A stretch of 64,000 bases of DNA, taken from positions 2,852,001-2,916,000 of the forward strand of contig OW051471.1 of NCBI GenBank assembly GCA_932521025.1. Direction: 5' to 3'. Positions within the stretch are counted from its first letter, which is position 1. Every line of letters starts with the position of its first letter. Position numbers and translations under genes: made by a program. The stretch comes from Oscheius onirici. Its lineage: Eukaryota > Nematoda > Chromadorea > Rhabditida > Rhabditidae. The notes beneath the pieces were generated by a model. The model saw nothing but the letters and a program-made list of their open reading frames with translations, was not told the origin of the DNA and made no database searches. Positions 1 to 10,501 of this stretch are shown in pieces.

Positions 1-1178
1 TTCACAGGTACACTGGCGGATTTAGAAGAACAACTAGGACCCCGACTACAGTAGGATTCTGAACAGTCTGGCAAAATAAATGGTCGTACTCACTCTCAAA
101 GAGTCCCTCTTCCTGTCCCCACTACTGTAACAGTCTAATAACTGATCTGTACTCTCTTCCCCAAGAGCTTCTCTTCAAGCCAACAGAAAAGTCTTTTTCT
201 GCACCCAGTAGGATTCAATAAGAGTCTTGGACATTCTCTGTGCCCTGTCTCTCTCTTCAAGAGTACGACTTCCAGAAACAACGTAGTCTCTAGACTTATC
301 TGTTTACTCAAACGGACTTGAACTTGACTGAACCTGACTGTTTACCCAAACGGACAACTAATTGTAAGAGTGCGTGTCTTTTTCTACTGGCTAGCCAGCC
401 GAGAACAAGTTCAGTCAACACTGGAAGAGTTTTTAGAAGAGTCTGAAAGTAGGTCAGAACAAGTTCAGTCAACAAAAGTTGGCACTGGATCAAAATCCGA
501 AAATCTGAGAAGAGGGTTTGGTAAACTCCCACTTTGAATTTTTGCGTTGAAAATGGGTTATACGTGAAGATCAGTCACTCTCTTCCGGTTTCCCCTCTCC
601 CTGCTCCAAAATCGGCTGGGATCTCTCGCGAGGAAAGAAACGCGAAAGAGAGAGAGAGAGCATGGCTCTAGCTTGTTATGTTGCGCGAATTGAATGGGCC
701 CGGGCACTTGAACGGCAAGAAACTTCGACTGTCTCGCTCTGATCCGCTACCGGACATGGAAGGATCTCCAGAGAGGGGGTCAGGTGACAGGAAGACTATT
801 TCTGGGAGGTCTGTGTGAGATTCAGTAGAAAAAAAAGCTGCCGGTCGCGTAATCTTGATCAAAGAAACTGTTCTGCAACACAGAGAAAAACAAATAACAT
901 TAGCAGGAGGCGGGTGCGGATGAACCGGGTACAGAGATTGCAAGAGAGATCATAAAACACAACAAGTAGTCAATGACATTTTTATCGCAAAACTGAAACA
1001 TCTAAACGTGAGACAAGAGATGACCAGATTACACCGGGAACACTAGTTCTTTGTTGGGTTTTCCGAGAAACTGAAGCGTTCTCTTCTGGTAACTTTCAAT
1101 TTTGTGATAGCAGCTCTAGGCAAGAGTCGATAGTCTAGGCAATTGACTAAAACAAACAAGATGATGATTCATCCTCTC
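1..1178. other. Intergenic sequence, no gene recognised
   Basis: No convincing coding exon is visible on either strand. The stretch holds short GA-rich runs (around 645-660) and short imperfect direct repeats such as an agaacaagttcagtcaac word near 405 and 458. The same CAGTCTAG/AGTTCAGT vocabulary recurs in the long intron of the next gene. Confidence 0.5.
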
Positions 1179-2190
1179 TTATTAAAACGCTAAGGTCGCC
1201 CGAAGTGTATTTCGAACTTTTCAACCCCTTTGCACTGTCAAAATGCGAATCTAAGGGCAATTGTTTTATCGAAATTTTGTGAGGAATCCGGCTACCACGT
1301 CCGTTTTTCGTAATAATCCCAATTTTTTCGTGCACCAATGGCGCAATGCCAGATGGCGCTTTATAAGACCCACATTTTCTGCTAAATTTCTATCGACTAT
1401 AAACGAATCGCTTTATTTTCGTAACCGTTGTAGACTGCCCGTATTCTCTAGTGCTGCTTGCGATCCTTCTCCACTCCGATTCTGTACTGCAAGACGCCCT
1501 TGCTCTTGTGAGTCAAGTAGTCCAGCGTCACGTTGAAGGTGAAGTAGCGGAACAAGAAGTCGTAGTTTCTCTCACATTTGTACCCATAGGGAGTGTCCTT
1601 ATAAGGGGCCAGAAGTTTCTTGATGGGCTCCGTGGCATCCAGAAGGTTGTAGTGAGGGATCTTGGTGAAGAAGAAGTGGTGGGCAACGTGTCCTGAAATT
1701 TTGGTCATTTTGAAATTGATTGAACTGACCATCAGTGATGTGGTGCATGACGGTGTCCAGTCCAAAGCCATACTTTCTGTCGATGGTCTGGGTCTGCCCG
1801 CGGACAAAGTTCCACTCGTCGTGCTCGTAGACCTGAAAAGGGTTTGGTTTGAAGTTTGAATCTAATTTGGGATAAACTTCATAATGTGTAAGTGGTATGC
1901 AAAACGGATATATCGAAAGAATATGATAGTTTTACGCCAACTGAAAAATAGATACGTAGCTGTAACTACAGTAATCCAAAATACAGTACTTTCCAATAAA
2001 GAGCTGTTTTCAAGTCCCCCTACAGTTTGGCACTCTGAAGCCGCGGGTAACAAGTTATATTGTGTCAAGAAATTAGGCAACAATGAAGTTTTGAACTTGG
2101 AAAAAAGTTGGAAAGTTCTATTACTGTTGTAGAGGTACGAAATGGGGTAAGCCGTTGTCAGACGAAGAAGTCGGCTGGTTAACAATGACA
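1179..2190. repeat. Copy of the pre-Nup54 segment, interrupted by foreign sequence
   Basis: Bases 1179-1318 and 2005-2190 are a diverged copy of the sequence that runs almost uninterrupted at 56879-57226 (and again at 61207-61554), just upstream of Nup54. In this copy about 690 bp (1319-2004) separates the two halves, and that extra piece contains the desaturase 3' exons. The shared sequence has open frames on both strands but no domain I can name with confidence. Confidence 0.7.
1448..1832 (-). pseudogene. 3'-terminal fragment of a FAT-type fatty acid desaturase
   Basis: Two exons read in phase on the minus strand (1730-1832, then 1448-1692, TAG stop). They encode the C-terminal part of a membrane fatty acid desaturase of the delta-12/omega-3 type. 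The third histidine box is visible as HVAHHFFFTKIPHYNL, followed by the family's ATEPIKKLL segment. The upstream exon carries HDEWNFVRGQTQTIDR and MHHITDG. Family members are about 370-400 residues and act in the ER membrane using di-iron histidine boxes. Here only about 115 residues are present, and no exon with the first two His boxes was found at higher coordinates before the next gene. I therefore call it a truncated fragment. A distant 5' part cannot be fully excluded. Confidence 0.8.
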
Positions 2191-2815
2191 CGACTAAACG
2201 ATAGCTTGCTGAATACTTTATACTAAAAAAGTGGCATCGCTGGAACTTCTAACAGACAGCCCAGCGGTTAGAAGAATCCCCGAATCGCGCTGTCAGTAAA
2301 GTTTCAAATTTTCCGTAGCCCCAAAGGTTTGACTGGATCTTACTGGATAGTATGAGTCAACAAGGAAATTAGAGAATAACTTCTCCAGATGACTTGAGAA
2401 ACTGGCGAGAAGAACGAGCTCAGAATAGTTTGATTTACCAACATCTCGAAACACCTCGTCAATTCTCAGCAACTTCCAGTTTCAATTCGAATAGGACCTG
2501 GAATGGCATCGTGTACTTCACGATTGGTAGTCAAGATCAAGAAGTACCCGAGAATAAGTCTTTAACGACCATTGGATGCAGAAAAACTGTTTTAAATCTC
2601 CCATTCAAAAGGCTCTCTGTTACAACTTGGCCCTTCTTGAACCCATAGTTTACCCTTTTCTCCGCTCTCTCAGGAAAACACCGGTATCAGGCCACACTTC
2701 CGGTAGGTTTCTATTCAAAAAGTTCGCTCTCTTGCCTCACACGAAGGCGGGGTCAGGGGCGTGGCGGCCGGCGCGAAAAAGCCGGCGATGATCCGGTCCG
2801 GGGGACGTCTTTTCC
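2191..2815. other. Intergenic and upstream region of the chitin-binding gene
   Basis: No gene recognised. GC rises sharply at 2740-2815, directly before the TATA box of the following gene, consistent with a proximal promoter. Confidence 0.4.
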
Positions 2816-2823
2816 GGAGCATA

Positions 2824-2831
2824 TATAAAAG
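2824..2831 (+). promoter_or_regulatory. TATA box of the chitin-binding gene
   Basis: An ATATATAAAA element lies about 55 bp before the ATG at 2880, leaving room for a short leader. Boundaries are approximate. Confidence 0.6.
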
Positions 2832-2879
2832 GCTCTCCGGGCTTGGAGAAGGGCATCAGCCAGCAACAGCCAGAGACAA

Positions 2880-5800
2880 ATGTTCAGCAGCACGCGCCTT
2901 ATCCTCGTTGCCGCAATCGCCGCGGGTTCGTATTCTTTTAGCTACACTCCAAATTTTTCATCATTACATTTTTCTCTTCATTTCCAATCTTCTTTTGTAG
3001 GCACAGTTTTTGCTGCTGAAGACGAAAAGAGCGGCGAGACGACCCCGCAGTTCTGGAGAGCTATCCTTGGCGATATCTGCCAACTGCCCAGCTTCCCCAG
3101 AGCCACGGGAGATCCGAACAGATACGTCGAATGCGTTAGACAGAGCTCCTTCTCTGCTGACAGGTGAGCATTTTTTTCCACTCTTTTTGAGGTTTTTTTT
3201 GGGTATCGATATTTGTCGAATTTTTCCCACAACTTGACACCATCAAATCCCTGTTTTCTTGACACCATCAAATCCTGTTTTCCCGATACCGATCTCTAGT
3301 TGAGTGTCCAGGCTTTTCGAGTATTTTTTCAAAGACTTTTGGGAAAGGGAAAGAGGAAAGACATTTTTAGCTTTTGACCTATTTTTTCACATTGAGAGAA
3401 TTACTTTTATGATCAGCAATCACTTGCCTGAACCGGAAAGAGTACAGGTCAATAGTATGAGAGTATTCAGAAGAATAGACCATGATTGAGGATTGACAGT
3501 CGCTTGACTGATCCACTGAGAGAGTACCGACCATCTAGCCAACATTATGAAAACCTCGGTAGTCTGATCGAGAGCGTACAGGACCGTTTTCCGTTTCAAA
3601 CAAATGGTAGTCACAGGGAAGAACCCGTTGTAAACTCAGTAGTCTTTTGACATATATAATAAGAGTACATGACAGTAAACCCAGCTCATCATGACCCTCC
3701 AGAAGTCAATTGACTGATCCAGAGAGAGCACAGGACAGACAATCATCTTTTAACCTAACCAGAATGAGCATGAGTTCAGAGGTCCAGCGATAGTCACTAG
3801 GTCAGCTGTTCTGGATTCCCTATACTTTCAGTAGAAGTGAGTCTTTCACAGGCCATTCAGGTATGGTTCAAAACATCTCTTTAGGGCTCTGATCAGTCAA
3901 AGGTCGACCCACTCTTTCTCAGTCTAGTCATTGTTTGTTTCCGCTCCTTGCTCTCACTCTCCCTCTTATGACCCCTCCATTGACCGGTGTTTCTTCAGAA
4001 AGAGAACCAAAAAAATCGTGTTCCGGAACACACGCATTAGCACATTTTAATGTGACGTAGGCGAGAAGCGTAGAGGGAAGAGCTGTCCTGGGACCGGTCA
4101 AGAGTGGGGAGATCTACCACTGGAGATCTCTCAAACAGTCCGAGCACAGACGCGAGCTTCTTCGCGCCTCTCCAAATGCCGGTCCTTGAGGGATCATGCA
4201 CGGTGTGTTATACATAGGGAGCGTGATATGGGCTCAGACTGACTACAGATCAGTTTAACAGTCGTTGTTTTGGGTGAGAGACAGTTTAGAGGAGCGGGAG
4301 TTTCTAGCTCGTTTCCAACCGGCCGGGTCAGATGTTTCAGTTCTAACGGGATGTTAGATTTCAGACAGACTGACAGAGACTTCCAGAATATTTTCAGTTC
4401 ACACGACTCTTCTAGTCTAAACTTTTTAGTTTTCCACCCAGAATCAGACCAGTTTAGTTCTATTTCCAACAAAAGGATAGACAGTAACTGACTACTAACT
4501 CCGGGAGAAAGACTAGAAGTGAGAGTATGATCGGAACTTTTTCCAGTTCTCTTTTCTCTCTTTCACCAGCTTGAATTATACCCTTCCCGCTTTTCCAAAA
4601 GATTCAGTTAGTTTCTAGAAAGTCTGTCTAGAATGTCTCTTTACCATCAGTCAGTTTCTCTCCAAATTCCGTTCCCAGTAGAACCTGGACAAGAGACGGA
4701 AACTGCTTGTCTAGAATGACTAGCTCTTTAACCGTCACTCGCAATCTAGATTCCCTTTCCCAAAAAGATACTATTGTAAATATGGACTCCCATCTTTTGA
4801 TCATGTCCAGTCAGTCTCAGGGCATCTGGACACAAACCGTCCGCTAATCGTCTCCGGGAGAGAGGACCTGCCAACAAGCTTCCTCGTCCCCCAAAGACGT
4901 GATTCTTTCCAAACAAAAGGACAAACAGCCCTAATCCTCCTCTTTAAATCGCTCGCGTCCAGTCCCCTCTCTCACTCTCTCGATCAAACTCCAAAAACAT
5001 CTGCAAACATTAGACTGAGAAAGTGAGGGAGGATCCTTATGTTCCAATTAGAAGTTTCAAAGAAGCCATTTTTTATAAAAGTCTACGAGCTAGAGCGCGG
5101 GAATAGCGTGGGAGAGTTTCAAAGTTCAGAGCAAACCGGTTAGATTCTGTCTGGAAGGAACATAGGGACCCGAGTTTGAGCAACACAGAAATGGGACGCT
5201 GGATACGTACAAAAAGGTAGGCAAATAGTGAGAGGGCTTCCGTGTTCTTTTGGAACCAGAGAGGGAACCTTATAGAGCAGCTTGAGTGTTCAGTCACATA
5301 TTGACCATCTGACCAGTACAGTTTCCTCATTCTAGACAGTATTCTGCTGCCTGCAGTGAGTATGATTCTGGTAGTCCAGAAAACAAGTCTGCCAGATCCT
5401 TTGGCCGATAAAAAAAACTGAGCCGCTTGTCTTTTGATCTACTCATACTGTCTAGACAAGCAAACCTTGACCACTTGACTACCTTGCATTGTAGTTCTTA
5501 TGCATTGCAGTTCAATTATATAGGGCCTGAATGAGTTCAGTTTTACAGAATCAGAGTCAGAAGAACTTTATGCACATTTGTCCACACAGGAGAGCATTTC
5601 TTGCCGCCTGCCTTGAAAAAATAGCTGCCTTGAGCAAACACATGTGTTGTGGTCAAGCTTGCGCATCCGCTGGTAAAGTGACCAGTTCCCCTCTCTTCCC
5701 AGATGTTTTGCTGCCAAGGACTGGCCAGTCTACCCAATGGTGTTTGTTATGGTTCGGAGCAAAACAAGAGGAGGGTGAGACCCCCGGGTGGAGATGGTGT

Positions 5801-7451
5801 CAAGTTGCAGGAACCCGGTGTTGACCTGACCTTTTTCGGGGACAGGGGGTGGTGAAGCAGGAGAGAGAGAGAGAGAGAGATCACAAAACCGAATTTTCAG
5901 AAACGATCTCGGAATCTGGCTCCTCCGCGAATGTCTGCCTGGCTACGAATTCGTAGCTTCGGCTCGTCGCTGCAAGACCGTCCGATCTGTCGTCCGTCAG
6001 CAGGAGCTCTGCAACTCTGCGAACGCCACAGCCTACCAGTTCTGTCCTCCTCAGACGGCCTCTCAGTTCCTCGTCGAGGAGACTCGTGAAGCCCCCCGTC
6101 AGTGCACCTGTCCCAACGGAGAGGCCAACTGCGTCTGTCCCAGTCCCGAAATTCTCGAGCCACGAAACATTCCCCTGAACAGCGGAGCCGTCCGTCGTTC
6201 TCCTCAGTCCTCTCAGCGCATCCAGTTCAGCCAATACCCTCAGTGTCCGTGTCCTCAGAGCCAGCCTCAGTGTGCCTGTGTCGCCAACAATGCCCAGAAT
6301 GAGCAGATCCTTCTCTCGGTTCAGTGTTGCCAGCAGCAGGCTCCTGCTCCTACTACTCCTTCGGCCAGCCCGTGCCAGTGCCAACAGCCTCCTGTCAACT
6401 GCCAGACCACCACTACTCAACAGCAGTACTGTCCTCAGCAGCAGCCAGCTGTCGTTCAGCCCCAAGCTTGTCCTCTTGTTCAGGGAGGAGTCCAGAACGC
6501 TCAGTATCAGGTAATCCTTTGACCCACAGTACCTGACTGACTATGCTTGTCTTCTGATCCAGACAGTACGACAGTTCAAACACGTCATTCAGTCCTTTGT
6601 CAAACTGACTTACAGTAATCTCAGCCGATATTTGCAATAGACAGACAGACTCTCGACTCATACTCTGTCTAGGCGACTTAGACCTCTTGATTCACTTTTG
6701 TTCAGCCTAATTTAGTGCTTTTTTAATCATACTGTCTTGTCCAGTTTGGTATTCTTAACTCATATTTCGCCTAGTTCAGTACTCCTTTTTAATTCATCTA
6801 GTCCAGTTTGGTAGTCGTCACCATATCTAGTTCAGTCCTTTTTAACTCATACACTGTCTAGTCCAGTTCAGTACTACTATCCCATACTCTGTCTGTTTGA
6901 TCTCACAATCAGTTCAGTCCATTCTTAATCAGTTGACATACATCTTCTAAATCCCTTACCAACAATCACACTCACTCTTTCAGGGAATCTGCTCTTGGAT
7001 GGTCGACCCTCTAGCCGTCGATCCCCAGTCCCGTACCCACTACCTCCAGTGTCAGCCTGCTCCGAACAACCTCTTCTGTGGAAGATGGCAGCGAATGCCC
7101 TGTGCCCCCGGAACCAGCTTTGACGTCAACTCTCAGGTTCCTTTTTTTCTTATTGTTCTCACCTCAAACTCTATTTAGGTCTGCGTCTGGGACACCCAGG
7201 GAACCCCTGCCTCCATTCCCACTCCCGCTCCCTACGTGCCGACTCGGCCTCCTCAGAATAGTCAATGCGGCTGTACCGGAGGAGTCCAGATCGGCAGCTG
7301 CAACCAGAACTACCAGTGCCCCGGACAGTCCGTCTGCCAAGTCGGTCAGAACAATGGCAACCAGTGCATGGTTCGTTTCTCTTTTCTTTGAGCCTAAACT
7401 CCATTCTTTCAGGTCTGCTGCTACTTCAGAAAGAAGTCGAAGAAGTTCTAA
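2880..7451 (+). CDS. Secreted chitin-binding Cys/Gln-rich protein
   Basis: Six exons join in phase: 2880-2925, 3001-3163, 5901-6510, 6984-7136, 7179-7370 and 7413-7451, giving 400 residues. A signal peptide (residues about 1-21) is followed by a Cys-containing module (ICQLPSFPR through CLPGYEF) that resembles a peritrophin-A chitin-binding fold. Next come a long region rich in Cys, Gln and Pro, a clear type-2 chitin-binding domain (GICSWMVDP to VCVWD) and a C-terminal module with the CGC...C...CC pattern of nematode extracellular proteins. The product is probably a cuticle or eggshell matrix component binding chitin outside the cell; that role is inferred from the domains. The second intron is unusually long (about 2.7 kb). 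The polyadenylation signal AATAAA lies near 7670. Confidence 0.85.
3164..5900 (+). other. Long intron of the chitin-binding gene
   Basis: About 2.7 kb between well-supported splice sites. No exon of another gene is recognised on either strand. It holds many short degenerate words (GACTGATCCA, GTCTAGA, CAGTCAG) like those in the introns and flanks nearby, and a GA-dinucleotide run at about 5863-5880 just before the acceptor. Confidence 0.5.
6520..6960 (+). repeat. Degenerate tandem repeat in an intron
   Basis: Within intron 6511-6983 a unit of roughly 50-60 bp recurs several times with drift. It is built from words like ACTCATACT, GTCTAGTCCAGTT and CAGTACTCCTTTTTAA. Copies are imperfect, so the exact period is not certain. 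Confidence 0.5.
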
Positions 7452-7689
7452 GCTTGTCTCGGTACAGTCAACCTACAATCCCAGTGTTTGTACATATGAG
7501 AGAGCCAAAGAGTGAGAAAAGGTGACGCGTGTCTTCATTTCTTCAGATTTATTATATTGAAACAACTTTCGCCAAAAAACCAATCACCCCAAAAATAACG
7601 CAATTAGAAATTGTGCTCAACTGTGTGTGTGTGCCCTATTTAATTTTCCATTCATATTTGTGGTCAAAATAAAGATTTGTACTTCTGAG

Positions 7690-8200
7690 AGTCTTCTACG
7701 AAGTTCTGAGATGAAAGACAGTCAAGAGTACAGCGCTTGGGAAGATGTGTAATAAGTAACGGTTAGGAGTAGAGTCTCTGGAAGGAAGGCTCAAGAATGA
7801 GAGAAAACACATGGTAGGGGAGAATCTGGAGAGAAAGATAGAAACAGAGTACAATGCCTGGGATCTGGTAAGGGTATCAGCTGAAAGTAGATAGTCTAGA
7901 ATTAGAGACTGCTGAGAGTACGCGGCATGGTAGAAATCTAAATTGGGAAGGCGATAGTTTTTGGAATGTTTTGGACTGAAAGTCTATTCGGAGGTTATGA
8001 GATGGAAATGGAGCAGCAGACAGTCAAGAGTACACGGGTTGGGAGGATCTGGTGGCCAAAGAGAAAGAAAATGTCTGGGAACAGTTGTGAGTACCGATTT
8101 TGAAAAGATCTGGAAAGCGGGACAGAGACAGAGTACGAAGCTTGGTAAGATTCTGTTTTTGAAAAGTTGAGAGTACAGGGTATGAAATGGAATACAGCTT
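7690..8200 (+). repeat. Degenerate repeats around GAGTAC...TTGG.AAGATCTGG
   Basis: The words AGTCAAGAGTAC, GGGA.GATCTGG and AGAGAGAAAGA recur about six times at 60-100 bp spacing between the chitin-binding gene and the tRNA. No coding exon is recognised here. Confidence 0.45.
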
Positions 8201-8293
8201 GGCTTATCTCCAGAACTCCCTTGTCCTCCAAAAGAATGACACACTGAATTTTCCAGATGGAACTATTCGAACACGAAAAATTTCAGCACAGCG

Positions 8294-8365
8294 TCCTCGG
8301 TAGTATAGTGGTGAGTATCCGCGTCTGTCACATGCGAAACCCGGGTTCAATTCCCGGCCGGGGAG
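8294..8365 (+). tRNA. tRNA-Asp (GTC)
   Basis: The 72-nt sequence folds as a standard cloverleaf. A 7-bp acceptor stem pairs TCCTCGG with CCGGGGA (one G-T pair). The A box contains TAGTATAGTGG. The anticodon loop CTGTCAC sits on a CGCGT/ATGCG stem and carries anticodon GTC. The T arm contains GGTTCAATTCC. There is no intron. A short T run follows about 5-8 bases after the 3' end, consistent with pol III termination. Confidence 0.96.
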
Positions 8366-8551
8366 AAGTTTTTTGTCTTTTTGGAGCGTCACTTTTGACT
8401 GTTCAAGCATCATGACTGAACATACAAACGGATCCGGAGGTACTGCAAAACAGTCGCTTCCTGTTGATAAGCTGCTTTTGAAAACACGCAGTCATTTGTT
8501 CAGATGTTGTTTTCCGGCCCTGACTCATCACTGACCCCTCTAAAGTTTTGG

Positions 8552-8559
8552 TATAAAAG
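8552..8559 (+). promoter_or_regulatory. TATA box of the small Cys-peptide gene
   Basis: A GGTATAAAAG element lies about 40 bp upstream of the ATG at 8591. The spacing matches the TATA boxes of the His-rich peptide genes in this window. Confidence 0.6.
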
Positions 8560-8590
8560 TGGAAGTTGTCTAAACGAGAGCATACTGAAC

Positions 8591-9085
8591 ATGTTCCGCT
8601 ACTTCCTCCTTGTTCTTCTTTTTGCAACCATTGCCACCTTCGCCCAAGATGTGACCACCAAGGGGCCCAAGATCTGTGTGACTAGAAGAGACTGCCCGGT
8701 CAGTTGTGGTAGAGACTACGGTTCAATAAAGTGTTCAGAGAAGTATGAGCTGCTTGAAAGGAGTCTGTGCCAAACGTCCTCGAAGGCCATTCCATAGAAG
8801 AACCACCCAGGGAAGAGCGGTCAGAAGCACTGCTGTTCCAACTACCATACGGTTCTAGATAATTTTCCAATGAACCTATTCTTTTCAATACTCCTTTCTC
8901 TGCTTTTCTTTCAGATCTCCCTGCTAGATCCTAATGCTATTCCCGACTTTGGCTACGGAATTTTGGTGAAGATTTCCTCCCACGGGTATTATGCCGAACC
9001 TACTTTTGGGAAAAGAACCTCGACCGATGGAAAAGGACTAACCTTTGTCATTCTGGACGTCGTGACATCCTCTTCTCCTTGCTAG
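8591..9085 (+). pseudogene. Small secreted Cys protein with an in-frame TAG
   Basis: ATG at 8591 opens a typical signal peptide (MFRYFLLVLLFATIATFAQ) and a Cys-containing mature part. TAG at 8795-8797 ends it at 68 residues. The same frame continues beyond the TAG through a Cys-containing stretch (GQKHCCSNYH) to a donor at 8852. After a 63-nt intron the frame is kept in exon 8915-9085 (143 codons in all, ending TSSSPC). Both exon lengths are multiples of three, which supports an ancestral gene with one nonsense change (CAG to TAG would restore Gln). Either the 68-residue product is now made, or the gene is dead. I do not recognise the family. Confidence 0.5.
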
Positions 9086-10430
9086 TTCTTTGTCAGGCTT
9101 TGTGTTCTCCAGTGATTGCAACTACTCCAGCCTGGCAGTTCTTCTCCTTGAAACGCTGCACAAGTGCCGAAGGCTTCTCCTGTCACGCTGGTGTCGTCAA
9201 GACTCTTCCCTCTAGATTGTTCTTCTCTCCCTTTGTCAGCTTTCGCAGCTACCAGTTCGCAGAAAAGGAGCAGCTACTACAGTATTTCGAAATAGATCTA
9301 CCAGATACCAGCTACAGTCGTCCAACTTATCCAGAAGCTTGCAAAGTGTCTATTGAATCTGAAAGTCTCAAAAAGTAACTCAACGATTAGTGTTCACAAG
9401 TTATAACTTGTTTTTGGATCAGATGGTCTCGTTCAAACAATTCAGTTTGGGAGACAGAACTCGGAGGAACCTTGCTCCTGACATGGTAGCTTACCTCAAG
9501 AGACAAGGACAGAACAGAGTTTATTGTTGTGACCAGACGGCGTCGTACAGCCAAACTGCTCTGCCTGTCCTTTGCTGCTTGCTAAAGCTTTCTAGTTGCC
9601 TCTAACGCAGTTGAAGCCAAAAACTGCAAAAACTTTAAATCTAAAAGTAACTTGCTATCTAATCCTGACAACTTGCTACGACGATTCTCGTGGCCATGAA
9701 CAAACAGACAGAGTCAGCCACAGACACCATAACTTTTTAATAGTTTAAATCCCGAGACCAAAATAACAACAGAGTTGTGAGAGCAACTTGACAAGGACAG
9801 GAATGCAGGGTAAAAAAACAGAAAATATTATATTAGAAGAGCCCGTCACGCGTTTCTTTTTTTATTACAATAGTAAACAGTCTGCGGTTTCGGTGCAATT
9901 TTTCAAGGGCCAACTCATTTTCAAGCTTTACAATATTTAATGTTGTAGAACCTGTATAAAATGCTAGAAACTTGGCTGAATATCACAAAAGTGAAAACTG
10001 CTTTCGTAAGCTAGAAAATTGAGGTTTTTTTCTAAAAGTTCCGAAGTTTAAGGAGAGACATGCCAGATGATCAGACAAAGACATTGAAGATTCTGTTGAA
10101 TATTTGTATCTTTGAAGATATGTATATGTTTTGAATACAATTTTGGTTCCAAAAGATCGTATTCTTCAGCCTTTTTTGAAGAGTGTCCCATCTGAATCAT
10201 GGGTTTGGAGTACATACGCCCAGTTTGTGTGCTTTTTACGTAGCAACATAGCATGGAAAGAAATTCGATTGCCCAGGTCCTTATCAAAAAAGCATCGCAA
10301 CAGACTTCGTTTCCCTTTGTGTGCTCATTTTCTTTTACCTCCACCCATTTTTGAGATTCTTCCAATCCCCTCGTTTACAGCTTGACTGAAACCTATAGGC
10401 AGAATTTTGAGCCACCAAAATAATGCAAAT
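9086..10430. other. Intergenic, no gene supported
   Basis: Open frames exist (for example 9079-9378 and 9390-9605), but none begins with a convincing ATG context or shows a recognisable domain. 9600-10400 is A+T-rich without visible exons. Confidence 0.4.
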
Positions 10431-10501
10431 AAACAGTGAGAAATTTGACAGTTCCGGCTCTCAATTTCTCTCCGGACCCTATTTAATCATTGTAAAAACA
10501 G

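Noticed and set aside
645-660. GA-rich runs (also 5863-5880) as CRISPR or regulatory arrays
   Set aside because: They are plain dinucleotide runs without spacers or conserved repeats.
5881-6465. 194-codon minus-strand ORF opposite the chitin-binding gene
   Set aside because: It is the antisense shadow of a well-supported Cys/Gln-rich exon with matching splice sites.
8870-9085. Independent gene starting MNLFFSILLSLLFFQ
   Set aside because: That hydrophobic start is intron sequence. The acceptor at 8914 and phase agreement with 8591-8851 explain it better.
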